Assembly: GCA_934513685.1 (NCBI GenBank)
Contig: CAKSWY010000002.1
Location: 57,946-121,945 of the forward strand
Length of the DNA: 64,000 nt
From: an uncultured Oscillospiraceae bacterium
GTDB taxonomy: Bacteria; Bacillota; Clostridia; Oscillospirales; Ruminococcaceae
Reading direction: 5' to 3'
In this document: positions 26,640 through 35,446 of the stretch, one piece after another
How positions within the stretch are numbered: position 1 is the stretch's first letter
How the letters are laid out: each line of letters opens with the position of its first letter
The notes under the pieces: model-generated
What the model was told of the DNA's origin: nothing
Databases searched by the model: none
Seen by the model: only the letters and a program-made list of their open reading frames with translations
Made by a program: the position numbers and the translations under genes

Positions 26640-27578
26640 TCAGGTTTTGTTGCTCAGGTCGTCCTCTAGACCAAGGCGGGTCAGCAGCTCCTGTGCGGCG
26701 CTGTACCCCATCTTCTTCTGGCGGTTCGTGATGGCTGCTGTCTCCAGAATCACCGCCAGGTTTCGGCCGGGCATCACCGGAATGACCGTGCTGGGAATCT
26801 GCACGCCCAGAATCTCATAGTTTTCACCGGTCAGGCCGGTACGGTCGTAGGTTTTGCTCTTGTCCCAGGGTTCCAGCTCCACCACCAGGTCAATGTTGGC
26901 GCTGGTTTTCACGGCGCCAATGCCGAAGGTGCGGGCCACGTTTACAATGCCAATGCCCCGCAGCTCCAGAAAATGGCGGATGTTCTCCGGCGAGGTGCCG
27001 ATGACGGTGGTGCCGGAAGTGCGGCGCAGTTCCACCGCGTCATCCGCAATCAGCCGGTGGCCGCGCTTCACCAGCTCCACCGCCGTCTCGCTTTTGCCCA
27101 CGCCGCTGTCGCCCAGAATCAGGATGCCCTCGCCGTACACCTCCACGCACACGCCATGGCGGGTCACGCGGGGGGCCAGCTCCACATTCAGGTAGCTGAT
27201 CAGGTTGCTCATCAGCGTGGAGGAGGTTTCGGCCGAGCGCATCAGGGGCACATCGTACCAGCGGGCAAAGTCCAGCATTTCATCCAGCGGGTCCATCCCG
27301 CGGGAAATGATCACGGTGGGGGGCTTCATGCTGAACAGCTTTTCCAGATGGTTGCGCCGCTCATCGTCCGGCAGGTCTTTCAGATACGCCATCTCCACCA
27401 TGCCGATGATCTGAATTCGGGTGGCGTCAAAATACTGATAAAAGCCTGCCAACATAATGCCGGGGCGGTTGATGTCCGCCGTGGTGATGGGAATCTGCCA
27501 CAGGTCCTTGGGGGCGTACAGGCTCTCCAGGTTCAGCTGCTTTGCCAGTTTTCCGAGCGGGACTGAAAATTGGGGCAT
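26640..27578 (-). CDS. hprK: HPr kinase/phosphorylase
   Basis: A 312-aa bifunctional sensor enzyme that phosphorylates and dephosphorylates HPr at Ser46, driving carbon catabolite control with CcpA. I chose the ATG at 27578 (MPQFSVPLGKLAKQL), preceded by GGAAAGGAA; the frame continues upstream without family similarity. Motifs: the catalytic P-loop ILILGDSGVGKSETAVEL, LIADDAVELR, and the family signature GIGIVNVARTFGIGAVK. The N-terminal half is the USP-like domain (ISRGMDPLDEMLDFAR). It is the first gene of the hprK-glcK-murB-rapZ-whiA-dnaE run; a TATAAT on the minus strand near 27707 may be its -10. Confidence 0.96.
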   Translation of the reverse strand: MPQFSVPLGKLAKQLNLESLYAPKDLWQIPITTADINRPGIMLAGFYQYFDATRIQIIGMVEMAYLKDLPDDERRNHLEKLFSMKPPTVIISRGMDPLDEMLDFARWYDVPLMRSAETSSTLMSNLISYLNVELAPRVTRHGVCVEVYGEGILILGDSGVGKSETAVELVKRGHRLIADDAVELRRTSGTTVIGTSPENIRHFLELRGIGIVNVARTFGIGAVKTSANIDLVVELEPWDKSKTYDRTGLTGENYEILGVQIPSTVIPVMPGRNLAVILETAAITNRQKKMGYSAAQELLTRLGLEDDLSNKT

Positions 27579-27863
27579 TGCTTCAACATTCCTTTCCTGA
27601 AACATTCGGGCCGCAGTGGCCCCGGGCCAAGGCAGCGTTTTCCGGCCTTCGTCCGTTTTGTGCGGGGGCCGCCGAACCAGCGCCCCCATCAAATCTTCTA
27701 TTTATTATATACGCAAACCGCCGGAATGGGAATAGCGTTCCCCCTCATTTTATCTCAAATCTCTTCCTCTCTTTTCATTTTCCGGGGCAGCGGTTCCGCT
27801 TTTTGCCCTTGTGGCGCGCGCAGGCCCTCCCGCATAGGATGTGCCCAAAGGAGGGAAACATTT

Positions 27864-28982
27864 ATGGAACACACCCATGCACCCATTCAGGCCAACTTTT
27901 TCCTGGGCTGCCTGTCCCCCACCGGCTTCCGGGGCTACTTTCACGAGCTGGCCCGGCAGCCCGGCCTTGCGCTCTGGCTCATCAAGGCCGGGCCGGGCTG
28001 CGGCAAGTCCACCCTGATGAAGCAGCTGACCGCCCGCGGCCGCGGCGTGGTGGAACACATCCACTGCTCTTCGGACCCGGACAGCCTGGACGGCGCCATC
28101 TTCTGGCAGGAGGGCTGCGGCATTGTGGACGCCACCGCGCCCCACACCCTGGACCCGGCCTATCCGGTGGCGCACGAACAGGTGGTGAGCCTGTATCACA
28201 CCCTGAACCGGGCCTATCTGCAGGAGAACCGCGAAGAGATCCAGCGCCTGTTTGACCTGTGCAGCCGGTTCCAGGGCCGGGCCGCCCGCTATGTCTCCGC
28301 CGCCGGGGGCATTCTGCTGGACAGCCGCCGCACCGCCGCCTGCACCACCGACTTTGACAAGGTCCGCAAAGAAGCCGCCCGGCTGGCCGCCCGCTATCTG
28401 CCCAGCCTGCCCGGCCCCGGCCTTGCCTGCGACCGGCTGCTCAGTGCCGTCACCCCGCAAGGGCGAATCGTCTACAGCGATACCATTGCTGCCCTCACCG
28501 ACCGGCAGGTGGTTCTGCAGGACGAAACCGGCGCGGCCAGCCGCCTGCTGCTGGAGCTTCTGCGGGACGCCGCCCTGCAAAAGGGCCACCGGGTCATCGT
28601 GTGCTGGTGCCCCATGGCGCCGGGCGACAAAATCGACCACCTGATCTTCCCCGACCTGCGCCTTGCCTTCCTCACCGCCAACAGCTGGCACCCGCTGCAC
28701 TTTGAGGGGCAGCGCACCATTCGCTGTGCCCGGTTCAGCACCCAGCCCACGCTGAGCTGCCGCCGTAAACGGCTGCGCTTCAACAAAAAGGCCGCGGAGG
28801 ACCTTCTGACACAGGCCAGTGCCATGCAGGCTTCCGCCAAGCAGAATCATGACCTGCTGGAGGAGTTTTATAAGGCTGCGGCAGATTTTTCTCAGGTGGA
28901 GGCCATCGGCCGGGAGACCGCTCGCGCCATGGGGCTGCAGGAACCGCCGCCGGATTGCACACCCGCGCAAAATACGCTATGA
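27864..28982 (+). CDS. P-loop ATPase, PRK06851-like, function unknown
   Basis: A 372-aa putative ATPase divergent from hprK. The start ATG at 27864 follows AAAGGAGGGAAAC. Residues 41-51 form a Walker A (KAGPGCGKSTL). Downstream, HIHCSSDPDSLDGAIFWQEGCGIVDATAPHTLDPAYPV matches the pattern I recall for the PRK06851 family (HHCSSDPxSLDGVVIPxLxxxxxDGTAPHxxDPxxPG). A second, degenerate nucleotide-binding half follows (VIVCWCPMAPGDKIDHLIFPDL). Members occur in spore-forming Firmicutes, but I know of no assigned role. The helicase gene begins 52 bp after its stop and may be co-transcribed. Confidence 0.75.
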   Translation: MEHTHAPIQANFFLGCLSPTGFRGYFHELARQPGLALWLIKAGPGCGKSTLMKQLTARGRGVVEHIHCSSDPDSLDGAIFWQEGCGIVDATAPHTLDPAYPVAHEQVVSLYHTLNRAYLQENREEIQRLFDLCSRFQGRAARYVSAAGGILLDSRRTAACTTDFDKVRKEAARLAARYLPSLPGPGLACDRLLSAVTPQGRIVYSDTIAALTDRQVVLQDETGAASRLLLELLRDAALQKGHRVIVCWCPMAPGDKIDHLIFPDLRLAFLTANSWHPLHFEGQRTIRCARFSTQPTLSCRRKRLRFNKKAAEDLLTQASAMQASAKQNHDLLEEFYKAAADFSQVEAIGRETARAMGLQEPPPDCTPAQNTL

Positions 28983-29034
28983 TAAAGTCAATCATTTCTC
29001 CAAATTCAATTTTGGAAAGGAGACCCGAACGAAT

Positions 29035-31425
29035 ATGGAACCGGAATCGACCGTTCAGGTCCGCCTTTCTGTTCGGCAGTTGGTGGAATTTCTGCGCAAC
29101 ACCGGCAGCATCGACAATCGCTTCACCGGGTTTGACCGGGCGCTGGAGGGGGCGCGCATCCATCGCCGCCTACAAAAAGCCGCCGGAGACGGATACGAAG
29201 CCGAAGTCTCCATCAAGGCCGATCTGAACGCCGCCGGCGTTGTCTACCGGCTGGAAGGCCGGGCCGACGGGATTTTCACCGGCGTTGACGGGCTGGTCAT
29301 GGTGGATGAAATCAAAACCGTCACCTGCCCCACCGAGCAGATCACCGAAGAGATGGCGCCAGTTCATTGGGCACAGGCGCAGGTATACGCCGCCATCTGG
29401 GCCGCCCAGCAGGGGCTGGACGAGATTGGCGTGCGCCTGACCTATTTTCAGGTGGAAGATCAGCAAATCGTCCGTTTCGAGCGCTGCTTTTCCGCCCAGG
29501 CCCTAACCGCATTTTTGCAGGAGCTGCTGGAAGAGTACGCCCCCTGGGCCAAACGGCAGGCCCAATGGCAGGCCGACCGCACACAGGATCTGGCGGCGCT
29601 GGCCTTTCCCTTCGCGCAGTTCCGCCCCGGGCAGCACGCCCTGGCCGGCGAGGTGTACCGTGCCTGCCGCCAGGGCCGCCGCCTGATGGTGCAGGCCCCC
29701 ACCGGCATCGGTAAAACCATCAGCACCCTGTACCCGGCCCTTCGGGCCATGGGCGAGGGGGACGGCGAACGGGTGTTTTATCTCACAGCCCGCACCACCA
29801 CCCGCCGGGCCGCCTGGCAGGCGCTGGACCTGCTGCCGCCGTCGCTGCATCTGCGCAGCATTGCCCTCACTGCAAAGGACAAAGCCTGCCTGCTGGAGCA
29901 CCGCGAATGCACCCCCGAGGCCTGCCCCTACGCCAACGGCTATTACGACCGGGTGAAGGCCGCCCTCTGGGAAGGGCTAGACAAGACCCGCCTGGACGGC
30001 CCCGCCCTGGAAGTGCTGGCACGCCGCCACACCGTCTGCCCCTTTGAGCTGGGACTGGATCTGGCCCTCTGGTGTGATGTGATCGTGGGCGACTACAACT
30101 ATCTGTTTGACCCGGTGGTGCGCCTGAGCCGCTTTTTCGAAACGCCCGGCGACCATCTGTTTCTGGTGGACGAGGCCCACAACCTGCCCGACCGGGCACG
30201 GGAAATGTACTCGGCCGAACTGGGCCGCGCACAGCTGGCGGAGGCCCGCAAGGCCCTCGGCAAGGGGCGCAGCCGCCTGAAAACCGCCCTGGGCAAGGTC
30301 AACACCCAGTTTCTCACCTGGCGGGATCAATGCCGCGAAGCCCCGGACCGCACCCTGTTCTTCACCCCGGCCCAGGAAGCCTTTTCCGAAGCGGTGCGCC
30401 GCTGCCTGAAGCCGCTGGAGGAATGGCTGGACGAACACCGGCAGGGGCCTGCCCACGATGTGCTGCTTCAGCTTTACTTCGATTTTCGGGCCTGGCTGCG
30501 GGTGGCCGACGGGTACGACGAGCATTACATCACCCAGGTCAGCCTTACCGGCGGGCAGGTGCTGGCCCGGCAGCTGTGCCTGGACCCCAGTGATTTTCTG
30601 AACGCCAGCTTCGCGCTGGGCCGGGCCGCTGTTCTGTTCAGCGCAACGCTTGCCCCGCCCTCTTATTATCGGGACATTCTGGGCTGCCCGGAAGCCCGGT
30701 GCGTTGCCCTGCCCAGCCCTTTTCCCCGGGAAAACCTGGGCCTGTTCTGCGCCTGCCGGGTCTCCACCACCTACCGCAGCCGGGCCGCCAGCCTGGATGA
30801 GGTCTGCCGCCTTCTGGCCGCAATGACCGAGGGCCGGGCCGGGAACTATCTGGCGTTTTTCCCCTCCTATGCCTATCTGAACCAGGCCGCCCAGCGCTTT
30901 GCGGAGCTGTTCCCGCAAATCCCCACCCTGCTTCAGCAGCCCGGCATGGGGGACAGCGAGCGGGAGACGTTTCTCGCCCAATTTTCCACGGCATCCGGCG
31001 AAACACTGCTGGGGTTTGCCGTGATGGGCGGCGTATTCGGCGAAGGCGTGGACCTGGTGGGCGACCGGCTCATCGGGGCCGCTGTGGTCGGCGTTGGGCT
31101 GCCTCAGGTCAACCCGGTGCGGGAAATGCTGCGCCGCTATTTTGAGGGCAGCCGCGGCAGCGGTTTTGCCTACGCCTACCAATACCCCGGCATGAACAAG
31201 GTTCTGCAGGCCGCCGGGCGGGTCATCCGCACCCCAAGCGATCAGGGGGTTGTGCTGCTGATCGATGAGCGCTTTACTTGGGAGGATTACCGCGCCCTGC
31301 TGCCCGCCCACTGGAACGGCTGCCGACCGGTGCTGAGCGCGGCCCAGCTGGCGGACGAGCTTCGGGCGTTCTGGGCGGAAAAGCCCTGCGGCACAGCGCC
31401 CGCGCGCCCTACCGAAGAGCAATGA
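29035..31425 (+). CDS. Rad3/DinG-type DNA helicase with N-terminal PD-(D/E)XK nuclease domain
   Basis: A 796-aa superfamily 2 helicase. Residues about 70-150 form a RecB/Cas4-like nuclease: D78 (EGRADGI), E92 and K94 (VDEIKT) and a QAQVYA helix. The helicase core has Walker A (APTGIGKTIS, about 220-229), four cysteines C285, C292, C297 and C335 fitting the iron-sulphur domain of XPD/DinG enzymes, and DEAH at 379-382. Late motifs are VGVGLPQVNPVREM and QAAGRVIRTPSDQGVVLLIDERF. It probably unwinds 5'-3' and may trim DNA in repair. The ATG has only a modest ribosome site (AAAGGAGACCCG). The architecture is known in Firmicutes. Confidence 0.92.
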   Translation: MEPESTVQVRLSVRQLVEFLRNTGSIDNRFTGFDRALEGARIHRRLQKAAGDGYEAEVSIKADLNAAGVVYRLEGRADGIFTGVDGLVMVDEIKTVTCPTEQITEEMAPVHWAQAQVYAAIWAAQQGLDEIGVRLTYFQVEDQQIVRFERCFSAQALTAFLQELLEEYAPWAKRQAQWQADRTQDLAALAFPFAQFRPGQHALAGEVYRACRQGRRLMVQAPTGIGKTISTLYPALRAMGEGDGERVFYLTARTTTRRAAWQALDLLPPSLHLRSIALTAKDKACLLEHRECTPEACPYANGYYDRVKAALWEGLDKTRLDGPALEVLARRHTVCPFELGLDLALWCDVIVGDYNYLFDPVVRLSRFFETPGDHLFLVDEAHNLPDRAREMYSAELGRAQLAEARKALGKGRSRLKTALGKVNTQFLTWRDQCREAPDRTLFFTPAQEAFSEAVRRCLKPLEEWLDEHRQGPAHDVLLQLYFDFRAWLRVADGYDEHYITQVSLTGGQVLARQLCLDPSDFLNASFALGRAAVLFSATLAPPSYYRDILGCPEARCVALPSPFPRENLGLFCACRVSTTYRSRAASLDEVCRLLAAMTEGRAGNYLAFFPSYAYLNQAAQRFAELFPQIPTLLQQPGMGDSERETFLAQFSTASGETLLGFAVMGGVFGEGVDLVGDRLIGAAVVGVGLPQVNPVREMLRRYFEGSRGSGFAYAYQYPGMNKVLQAAGRVIRTPSDQGVVLLIDERFTWEDYRALLPAHWNGCRPVLSAAQLADELRAFWAEKPCGTAPARPTEEQ

Positions 31426-31492
31426 AGCACACTCAGTCCTGCCGCTCTCCATTTCTAATTCCTAATTTCTCATTTTTTCAAGGAGCACTGCC

Positions 31493-31651
31493 ATGAATTT
31501 CCCGTTCTTCAAAAAGTCTCGCCCCCGCACCGAGCGCCCTACTCTGGGGGCTGCTCTGCGCCAGAATCTGAACGTGCGCTATCTTGTTTTATGGCTGGTT
31601 TTCATTGCTGTTGTGTTCGGCATCGGCCTGTGGTATTGGCAAACGCTGTGA
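31493..31651 (+). CDS. Small single-pass membrane protein
   Basis: A 52-aa protein with a strong ribosome site (AAGGAG, 8 bp before the ATG). It has a basic N-terminus (MNFPFFKKSRPRTERP) and one transmembrane helix (VRYLVLWLVFIAVVFGIGLWYW) ending at the C-terminus. That gives an inside-N, outside-C topology. It starts 67 bp after the helicase gene. The function is unknown. Confidence 0.65.
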   Translation: MNFPFFKKSRPRTERPTLGAALRQNLNVRYLVLWLVFIAVVFGIGLWYWQTL

Positions 31652-31707
31652 TTTTTCGCCTGTTTTCGTAAAATTCAAATCAATTTCGCTTTTTTAAGAA
31701 GTTTTTG

Positions 31708-31736
31708 TTGACATCTCTCCTTCTCTTTGCTATAAT
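31708..31736 (+). promoter_or_regulatory. Promoter of tRNA-Ala
   Basis: Near-perfect consensus: TTGACA (31708-31713), a 17-bp spacer and TATAAT (31731-31736), 52 bp before the tRNA. Confidence 0.9.
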
Positions 31737-31787
31737 AACTCTCACAGCCGCAAGAGCGGCCGCAATTGAATCTGCTTCTTCTGCCAT

Positions 31788-31863
<76 letters not shown>

Positions 31864-31885
31864 AACTTCAGAAGAAGCACAAAAT

Positions 31886-31914
31886 GAGCATCCGAGTTTC
31901 GGATGCTCGTTTTT
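31886..31914 (+). terminator. Terminator after tRNA-Ala
   Basis: GAGCATCCGA (31886-31895) pairs with TCGGATGCTC (31899-31908), followed by GTTTTTGG. Confidence 0.88.
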
Positions 31915-31975
31915 GGTTTTTATTCAGCCTTTTGTTGATTCGCCTTTCCTGTCTATTTAACTTGCCTACCTATAA

Positions 31976-32040
31976 AGATAAAGCCCGGCACAGCGTCGAA
32001 GGCAAACTCGTCTGCCCTCGCCCTGTGCCGGGCGTTTCTT
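31976..32040 (-). terminator. Probable terminator after the BNR-type lipoprotein gene
   Basis: On the minus strand GCCCGGCACAG pairs with CTGTGCCGGGC (32033-32023 with 31993-31983), followed by TTTATCTTT. It lies 48 bp past the stop. Confidence 0.65.
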
Positions 32041-32087
32041 TGAACGATAATTTGAGCAATAAAATCATGGTGCATCCCCTCCGGGTG

Positions 32088-33041
32088 TCACCCCTCCTGC
32101 TGAGCAAATTTCCAGGTCAGACCCTCATCCCGGGAGATGTACTGCAGAATATGCACCCACTGGCCGCCGCTGCGCTGTTGGTAAACCCGCACCGGGATTA
32201 CAATCGCGTCATCCTCCGCGCGCTGCGGGGTCAGGGCCTCCGCACGAAGCAGGCCGGTGAGCGTGGGCAGCTCCATGGGCATTTTCTCCCAGGTTGCCCC
32301 GCCGTCCCGCGTCTGATACAGGCGCGGCTCCAGCTGATGCTGATCCGTGGTGGCCAAAAAGCCCAGCTGTTCCGAAACAAATCCGCCGCCGCACATCCAG
32401 GCGTCCCCGTCCTCTCCGGTCAGGTCCTCCAGTTTGTTCCAGGTAAGGCCCCCATCGCTGGTCAGCAGCACACTGCGGCGGGCCTGATCCGTCTCCAGAA
32501 TCAGCGAACCGCACTGTTCTGACCAGAAATTCAAAAATGCATCCGCCAGCTGCTCCTCTTCCTGAAGCCCCAGGGCAGGCAGGTTCATCTTCTGTTCCTG
32601 CCAGTGCGCCCCCAAATCGTCGCTTCGATAAAGGGTCGCTTTGGCTACGTTGTTGGGGTGGTCGCTGTTCGGCTGAAGCAGCACAAGAATCAGGGTATCT
32701 TGATACACATTCAGGTCGGCTAGGGCCAGCGTATCGGCCGCCTGCTCCACTTCCGGCGGCAGCGGAAGCTGCCCCTGCCCGTCGAAGGGGTTTTCCAGCA
32801 CATACAGGCCGTTCTGGCTGCTTAGCCGCAGCGCCTGCGGGTCCCAGATCGCCACCGGGAGGGTCGGCTCCGGCTGTGCCTCGGTCGTTTGTGCCGCCGG
32901 AGGCAGGGGGGCCGGCTCCGTTGGCGTGTTTAGCTGCTGTGCGGTCTGCCGTACCAGCAGCAGCCCAGCCCCGGCACAGCCCGTTGCAAACAGGGCCGCC
33001 GCGGCAATCGCCCCGAGCATCATCCACCGGGTTCGTTTCAT
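32088..33041 (-). CDS. Putative secreted/lipoprotein with BNR-like (photosystem-stability-factor-like) repeats
   Basis: A 317-aa exported protein. The start is ATG 33041 (MKRTRWMMLGAIAAAALFATGCAG), preceded by GAGGGGAGGGAA. The hydrophobic N-terminus ends in a weak lipobox (ATGC), so it is a lipoprotein or an anchored protein. A P/T/E linker follows, then a beta-propeller-like region. It carries the S-D-D/G-G-x-T-W motif of sialidase-type BNR repeats at least three times (YRSDDLGAHWQ, LTSDGGLTWNK, YQTRDGGATWEK, and ISRDEGLTWK at the end). These repeats do not imply sialidase activity, and no catalytic residues were seen. The ligand is unknown. Confidence 0.75.
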   Translation of the reverse strand: MKRTRWMMLGAIAAAALFATGCAGAGLLLVRQTAQQLNTPTEPAPLPPAAQTTEAQPEPTLPVAIWDPQALRLSSQNGLYVLENPFDGQGQLPLPPEVEQAADTLALADLNVYQDTLILVLLQPNSDHPNNVAKATLYRSDDLGAHWQEQKMNLPALGLQEEEQLADAFLNFWSEQCGSLILETDQARRSVLLTSDGGLTWNKLEDLTGEDGDAWMCGGGFVSEQLGFLATTDQHQLEPRLYQTRDGGATWEKMPMELPTLTGLLRAEALTPQRAEDDAIVIPVRVYQQRSGGQWVHILQYISRDEGLTWKFAQQEG

Positions 33042-33368
33042 CTGCTTCCCTCCCCTCACCAGAACCGGCACTGCCGCCGGTTTTCCTGCAATCGTTTTTT
33101 CGGCATCCTTTGTTATATTGTTATAAAGAATACGACAGCATCTTCATTTTTATTTCGTCTTCTTCAAAAAGATTCGCGCAATTGTCTCATTTTTCAAACT
33201 TTGTCCGTCAAGCCGTTCTGCCGTGCCCAGGTTTTCCTTCGCGTTTTTTCGCGCCGTCCCGGCGGCCCGCCCTTGTTCCCGCCGGGCGGCTGTGGTATGA
33301 TAGCAATAGAATTTTATTGCCGCGGAATTTTTCCGCCCTGGCAAACAAACAGCAAAGGACGGCGTATC
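33042..33368. other. Intergenic region between the lipoprotein gene and nadE
   Basis: 327 bp between divergent genes. An AT-rich stretch (about 33105-33195) contains several TATAA-like words on both strands, suitable as the lipoprotein promoter. A GC-rich inverted repeat (around 33260-33290) and the nadE promoter follow. No coding potential was recognised. Confidence 0.5.
33273..33301 (+). promoter_or_regulatory. Probable promoter of nadE
   Basis: TTGTTC (33273-33278), a 17-bp spacer and TATGAT (33296-33301), about 68 bp upstream of the ATG. Confidence 0.6.
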
Positions 33369-35282
33369 ATGACACACGGTTTTATCAAAGCCTGCACAGT
33401 CTCCCCGGCCCTTCGGGTGGCCGATTGCCCCTACAACACCCAGATGACCATTGAGGCCATGCAGAAAGCAGCCTCCGAGGGCGTACAGCTGGCCGTTTTC
33501 CCGGAACTGGGCCTGACCGGTTACACCTGCGGCGACCTGTTTTTGCAGCAGCCCCTGCAAAAGGCGGCCGAAGCCGGCCTTACCGCCATTCTGAAGGCCA
33601 GCGAAGAACTGGACCTGGTGGCGCTGGTAGGCCTGCCGGTGCTGGTGGAGGGCAAGCTGTACAACTGCGCCGCGGTGGTCTGCCATGGCCGGCTGCTGGG
33701 TCTGGTACCCAAGACTCACCTGCCCAATTACAGCGAATTCTATGAAAAGCGCCACTACAACCCGGCCCCCGCCGGGCTGCGCACCATCCGGTTCGCCGGG
33801 CAGGAGGTGCCGTTCGGCACCGCGCTTCTGTTCCAGTGCGAGGAGATGCCGGAGTTCTGCCTGGGCGTTGAGGTCTGCGAGGATCTGTGGGCGCCGCTGC
33901 CGCCCAGCACCCGCCACGCGCTGGCCGGTGCCACGGTGATCGCCAACCTCTCTGCCAGCGACGAAACCGTCGGCAAGGCCGGTTATCGCCGCCAGCTGGT
34001 CAGCCAGCAGTCCGCCCGGCTGCTGTGCGCCTATCTGTATGCAGACGCAGGCCACGGGGAATCCACCACCGACATGGTGTTTGCCGCTCATGACCTGATC
34101 TGTGAAAACGGTGCGCTGCTGGCCGAGGCAAAGCCCTTCGGCAGCGGATACGCCTGCACCGAGCTGGATCTGGGCCGTATGGTCAGCGAGCGCTGCCGCA
34201 ACACCACCTTCCAGCCGGATTCCGCCGGGTATCAGGTGGCGCCCTTCTCCCTTCCGCTGCGTGAGGTTGCCCTGACCCGCTTTGTCTCCCCCACGCCGTT
34301 TGTTCCGGCCGGCAACGCCGCCCGGGCTGAGCGCTGCGAGCTGATTCTGGAGATGCAGGCGGACGGTCTGGCCAAGCGCATTGAGCACGCCCATGCCAAA
34401 ACGGCGGTCATCGGCATTTCCGGCGGGTTGGACAGCTGCCTGGCCCTGCTGGTGGCCGTGCGCGCCATGAAGCGCCTGGGGCGGAGCACCGGCGACATTC
34501 TCGCGGTAACCATGCCCTGCTTCGGCACCACCCAGCGCACCCGCTCCAACGCCGAGATCCTGTGCGACGAGCTGGGCGTTTCCTTCCAGGAGATTCGCAT
34601 TGCCAACACCGTGCACAGCCACTTTGCCGACATCGGCCAGGACGAGCAGGTGCTGGATGTAACCTACGAAAACGGTCAGGCCCGCGTGCGCACGCTGGAG
34701 CTGATGGACCTGGCCAACCGCACCGGCGGCATGGTCGTCGGCACCGGAGATCTGAGCGAGCTGGCCCTGGGCTGGGCCACCTACAACGGCGACCATATGA
34801 GCATGTACGGCGTCAATGCGGGCGTGCCCAAAACGCTGGTGCGCCACATTGTGCACTATGAGGCCGACACCGCCGCCAGCCCTGCCCTGAAGGAGGTTCT
34901 GCTGGACATCCTTGATACCCCCGTCAGCCCCGAGCTGCTGCCCGCCAAGGAAAACGGCGAGATCGCGCAGGAAACCGAGTCTCTGGTCGGGCCTTATGAG
35001 CTGCACGACTTCTATCTGTACTATGTGCTCCGCTTCGGTTTTGGCCCCGCAAAAATCTACCGGCTGGCCCAGGCTGCCCTGGGCGATCGGTACTCCAACG
35101 AGGTTCTGCTGCACTGGCTGAAGAACTTCTACCGCCGCTTCTTCGTGCAGCAGTTCAAGCGCAGCTGCTTGCCGGACGGCCCCAAGGTCGGTTCCGTCAC
35201 CCTGTCGCCCCGCGGCGACTGGCGTATGCCCAGCGATGCCTGCGCCGCTGTCTGGCAGGCGGAACTGGAAACGCTGGCCTAA
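33369..35282 (+). CDS. nadE: Glutamine-dependent NAD+ synthetase
   Basis: Final step of NAD synthesis: amidation of deamido-NAD using glutamine. The protein (637 aa) is a fusion of an N-terminal CN-hydrolase glutaminase, with the catalytic triad E46 (FPELGLTG), K115 (PKTHLPNYSEFYE) and C170 (EVCEDLW), and a C-terminal NAD synthetase with the ATP loop GISGGLDSCLA (about 355-365). GTGDLSELALGWATYNGDHMSMYGVN is diagnostic. I chose ATG 33369 with AAAGGA 9 bp upstream, since the frame extends upstream without similarity. It is a single-gene unit with its own promoter and terminator. Confidence 0.96.
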   Translation: MTHGFIKACTVSPALRVADCPYNTQMTIEAMQKAASEGVQLAVFPELGLTGYTCGDLFLQQPLQKAAEAGLTAILKASEELDLVALVGLPVLVEGKLYNCAAVVCHGRLLGLVPKTHLPNYSEFYEKRHYNPAPAGLRTIRFAGQEVPFGTALLFQCEEMPEFCLGVEVCEDLWAPLPPSTRHALAGATVIANLSASDETVGKAGYRRQLVSQQSARLLCAYLYADAGHGESTTDMVFAAHDLICENGALLAEAKPFGSGYACTELDLGRMVSERCRNTTFQPDSAGYQVAPFSLPLREVALTRFVSPTPFVPAGNAARAERCELILEMQADGLAKRIEHAHAKTAVIGISGGLDSCLALLVAVRAMKRLGRSTGDILAVTMPCFGTTQRTRSNAEILCDELGVSFQEIRIANTVHSHFADIGQDEQVLDVTYENGQARVRTLELMDLANRTGGMVVGTGDLSELALGWATYNGDHMSMYGVNAGVPKTLVRHIVHYEADTAASPALKEVLLDILDTPVSPELLPAKENGEIAQETESLVGPYELHDFYLYYVLRFGFGPAKIYRLAQAALGDRYSNEVLLHWLKNFYRRFFVQQFKRSCLPDGPKVGSVTLSPRGDWRMPSDACAAVWQAELETLA

Positions 35283-35328
35283 CCATCTGCTTCCCTTTGG
35301 GCATTCCTGAATTATAAAACAAACTGCG

Positions 35329-35368
35329 CCGGGCCGTGCACCAATCTGCACCGCCCGGTGCTTTTTTG
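35329..35368 (+). terminator. Terminator after nadE
   Basis: CCGGGCCGTGCA (35329-35340) pairs with TGCACCGCCCGG (35347-35358, one mismatch), followed by TGCTTTTTTG. Confidence 0.82.
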
Positions 35369-35446
35369 TTTTTCTTTGGCTGCGGCCGCGCATGAACCCT
35401 CCCCCACTGGCCCATACTACCGGAAACAACTTTGGGAGGATGTGCT

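Noticed and set aside
33051..33190. Possible small gene in the lipoprotein-nadE spacer
   Set aside because: No ribosome site, no conserved-looking residues, and the AT-rich sequence fits promoters.
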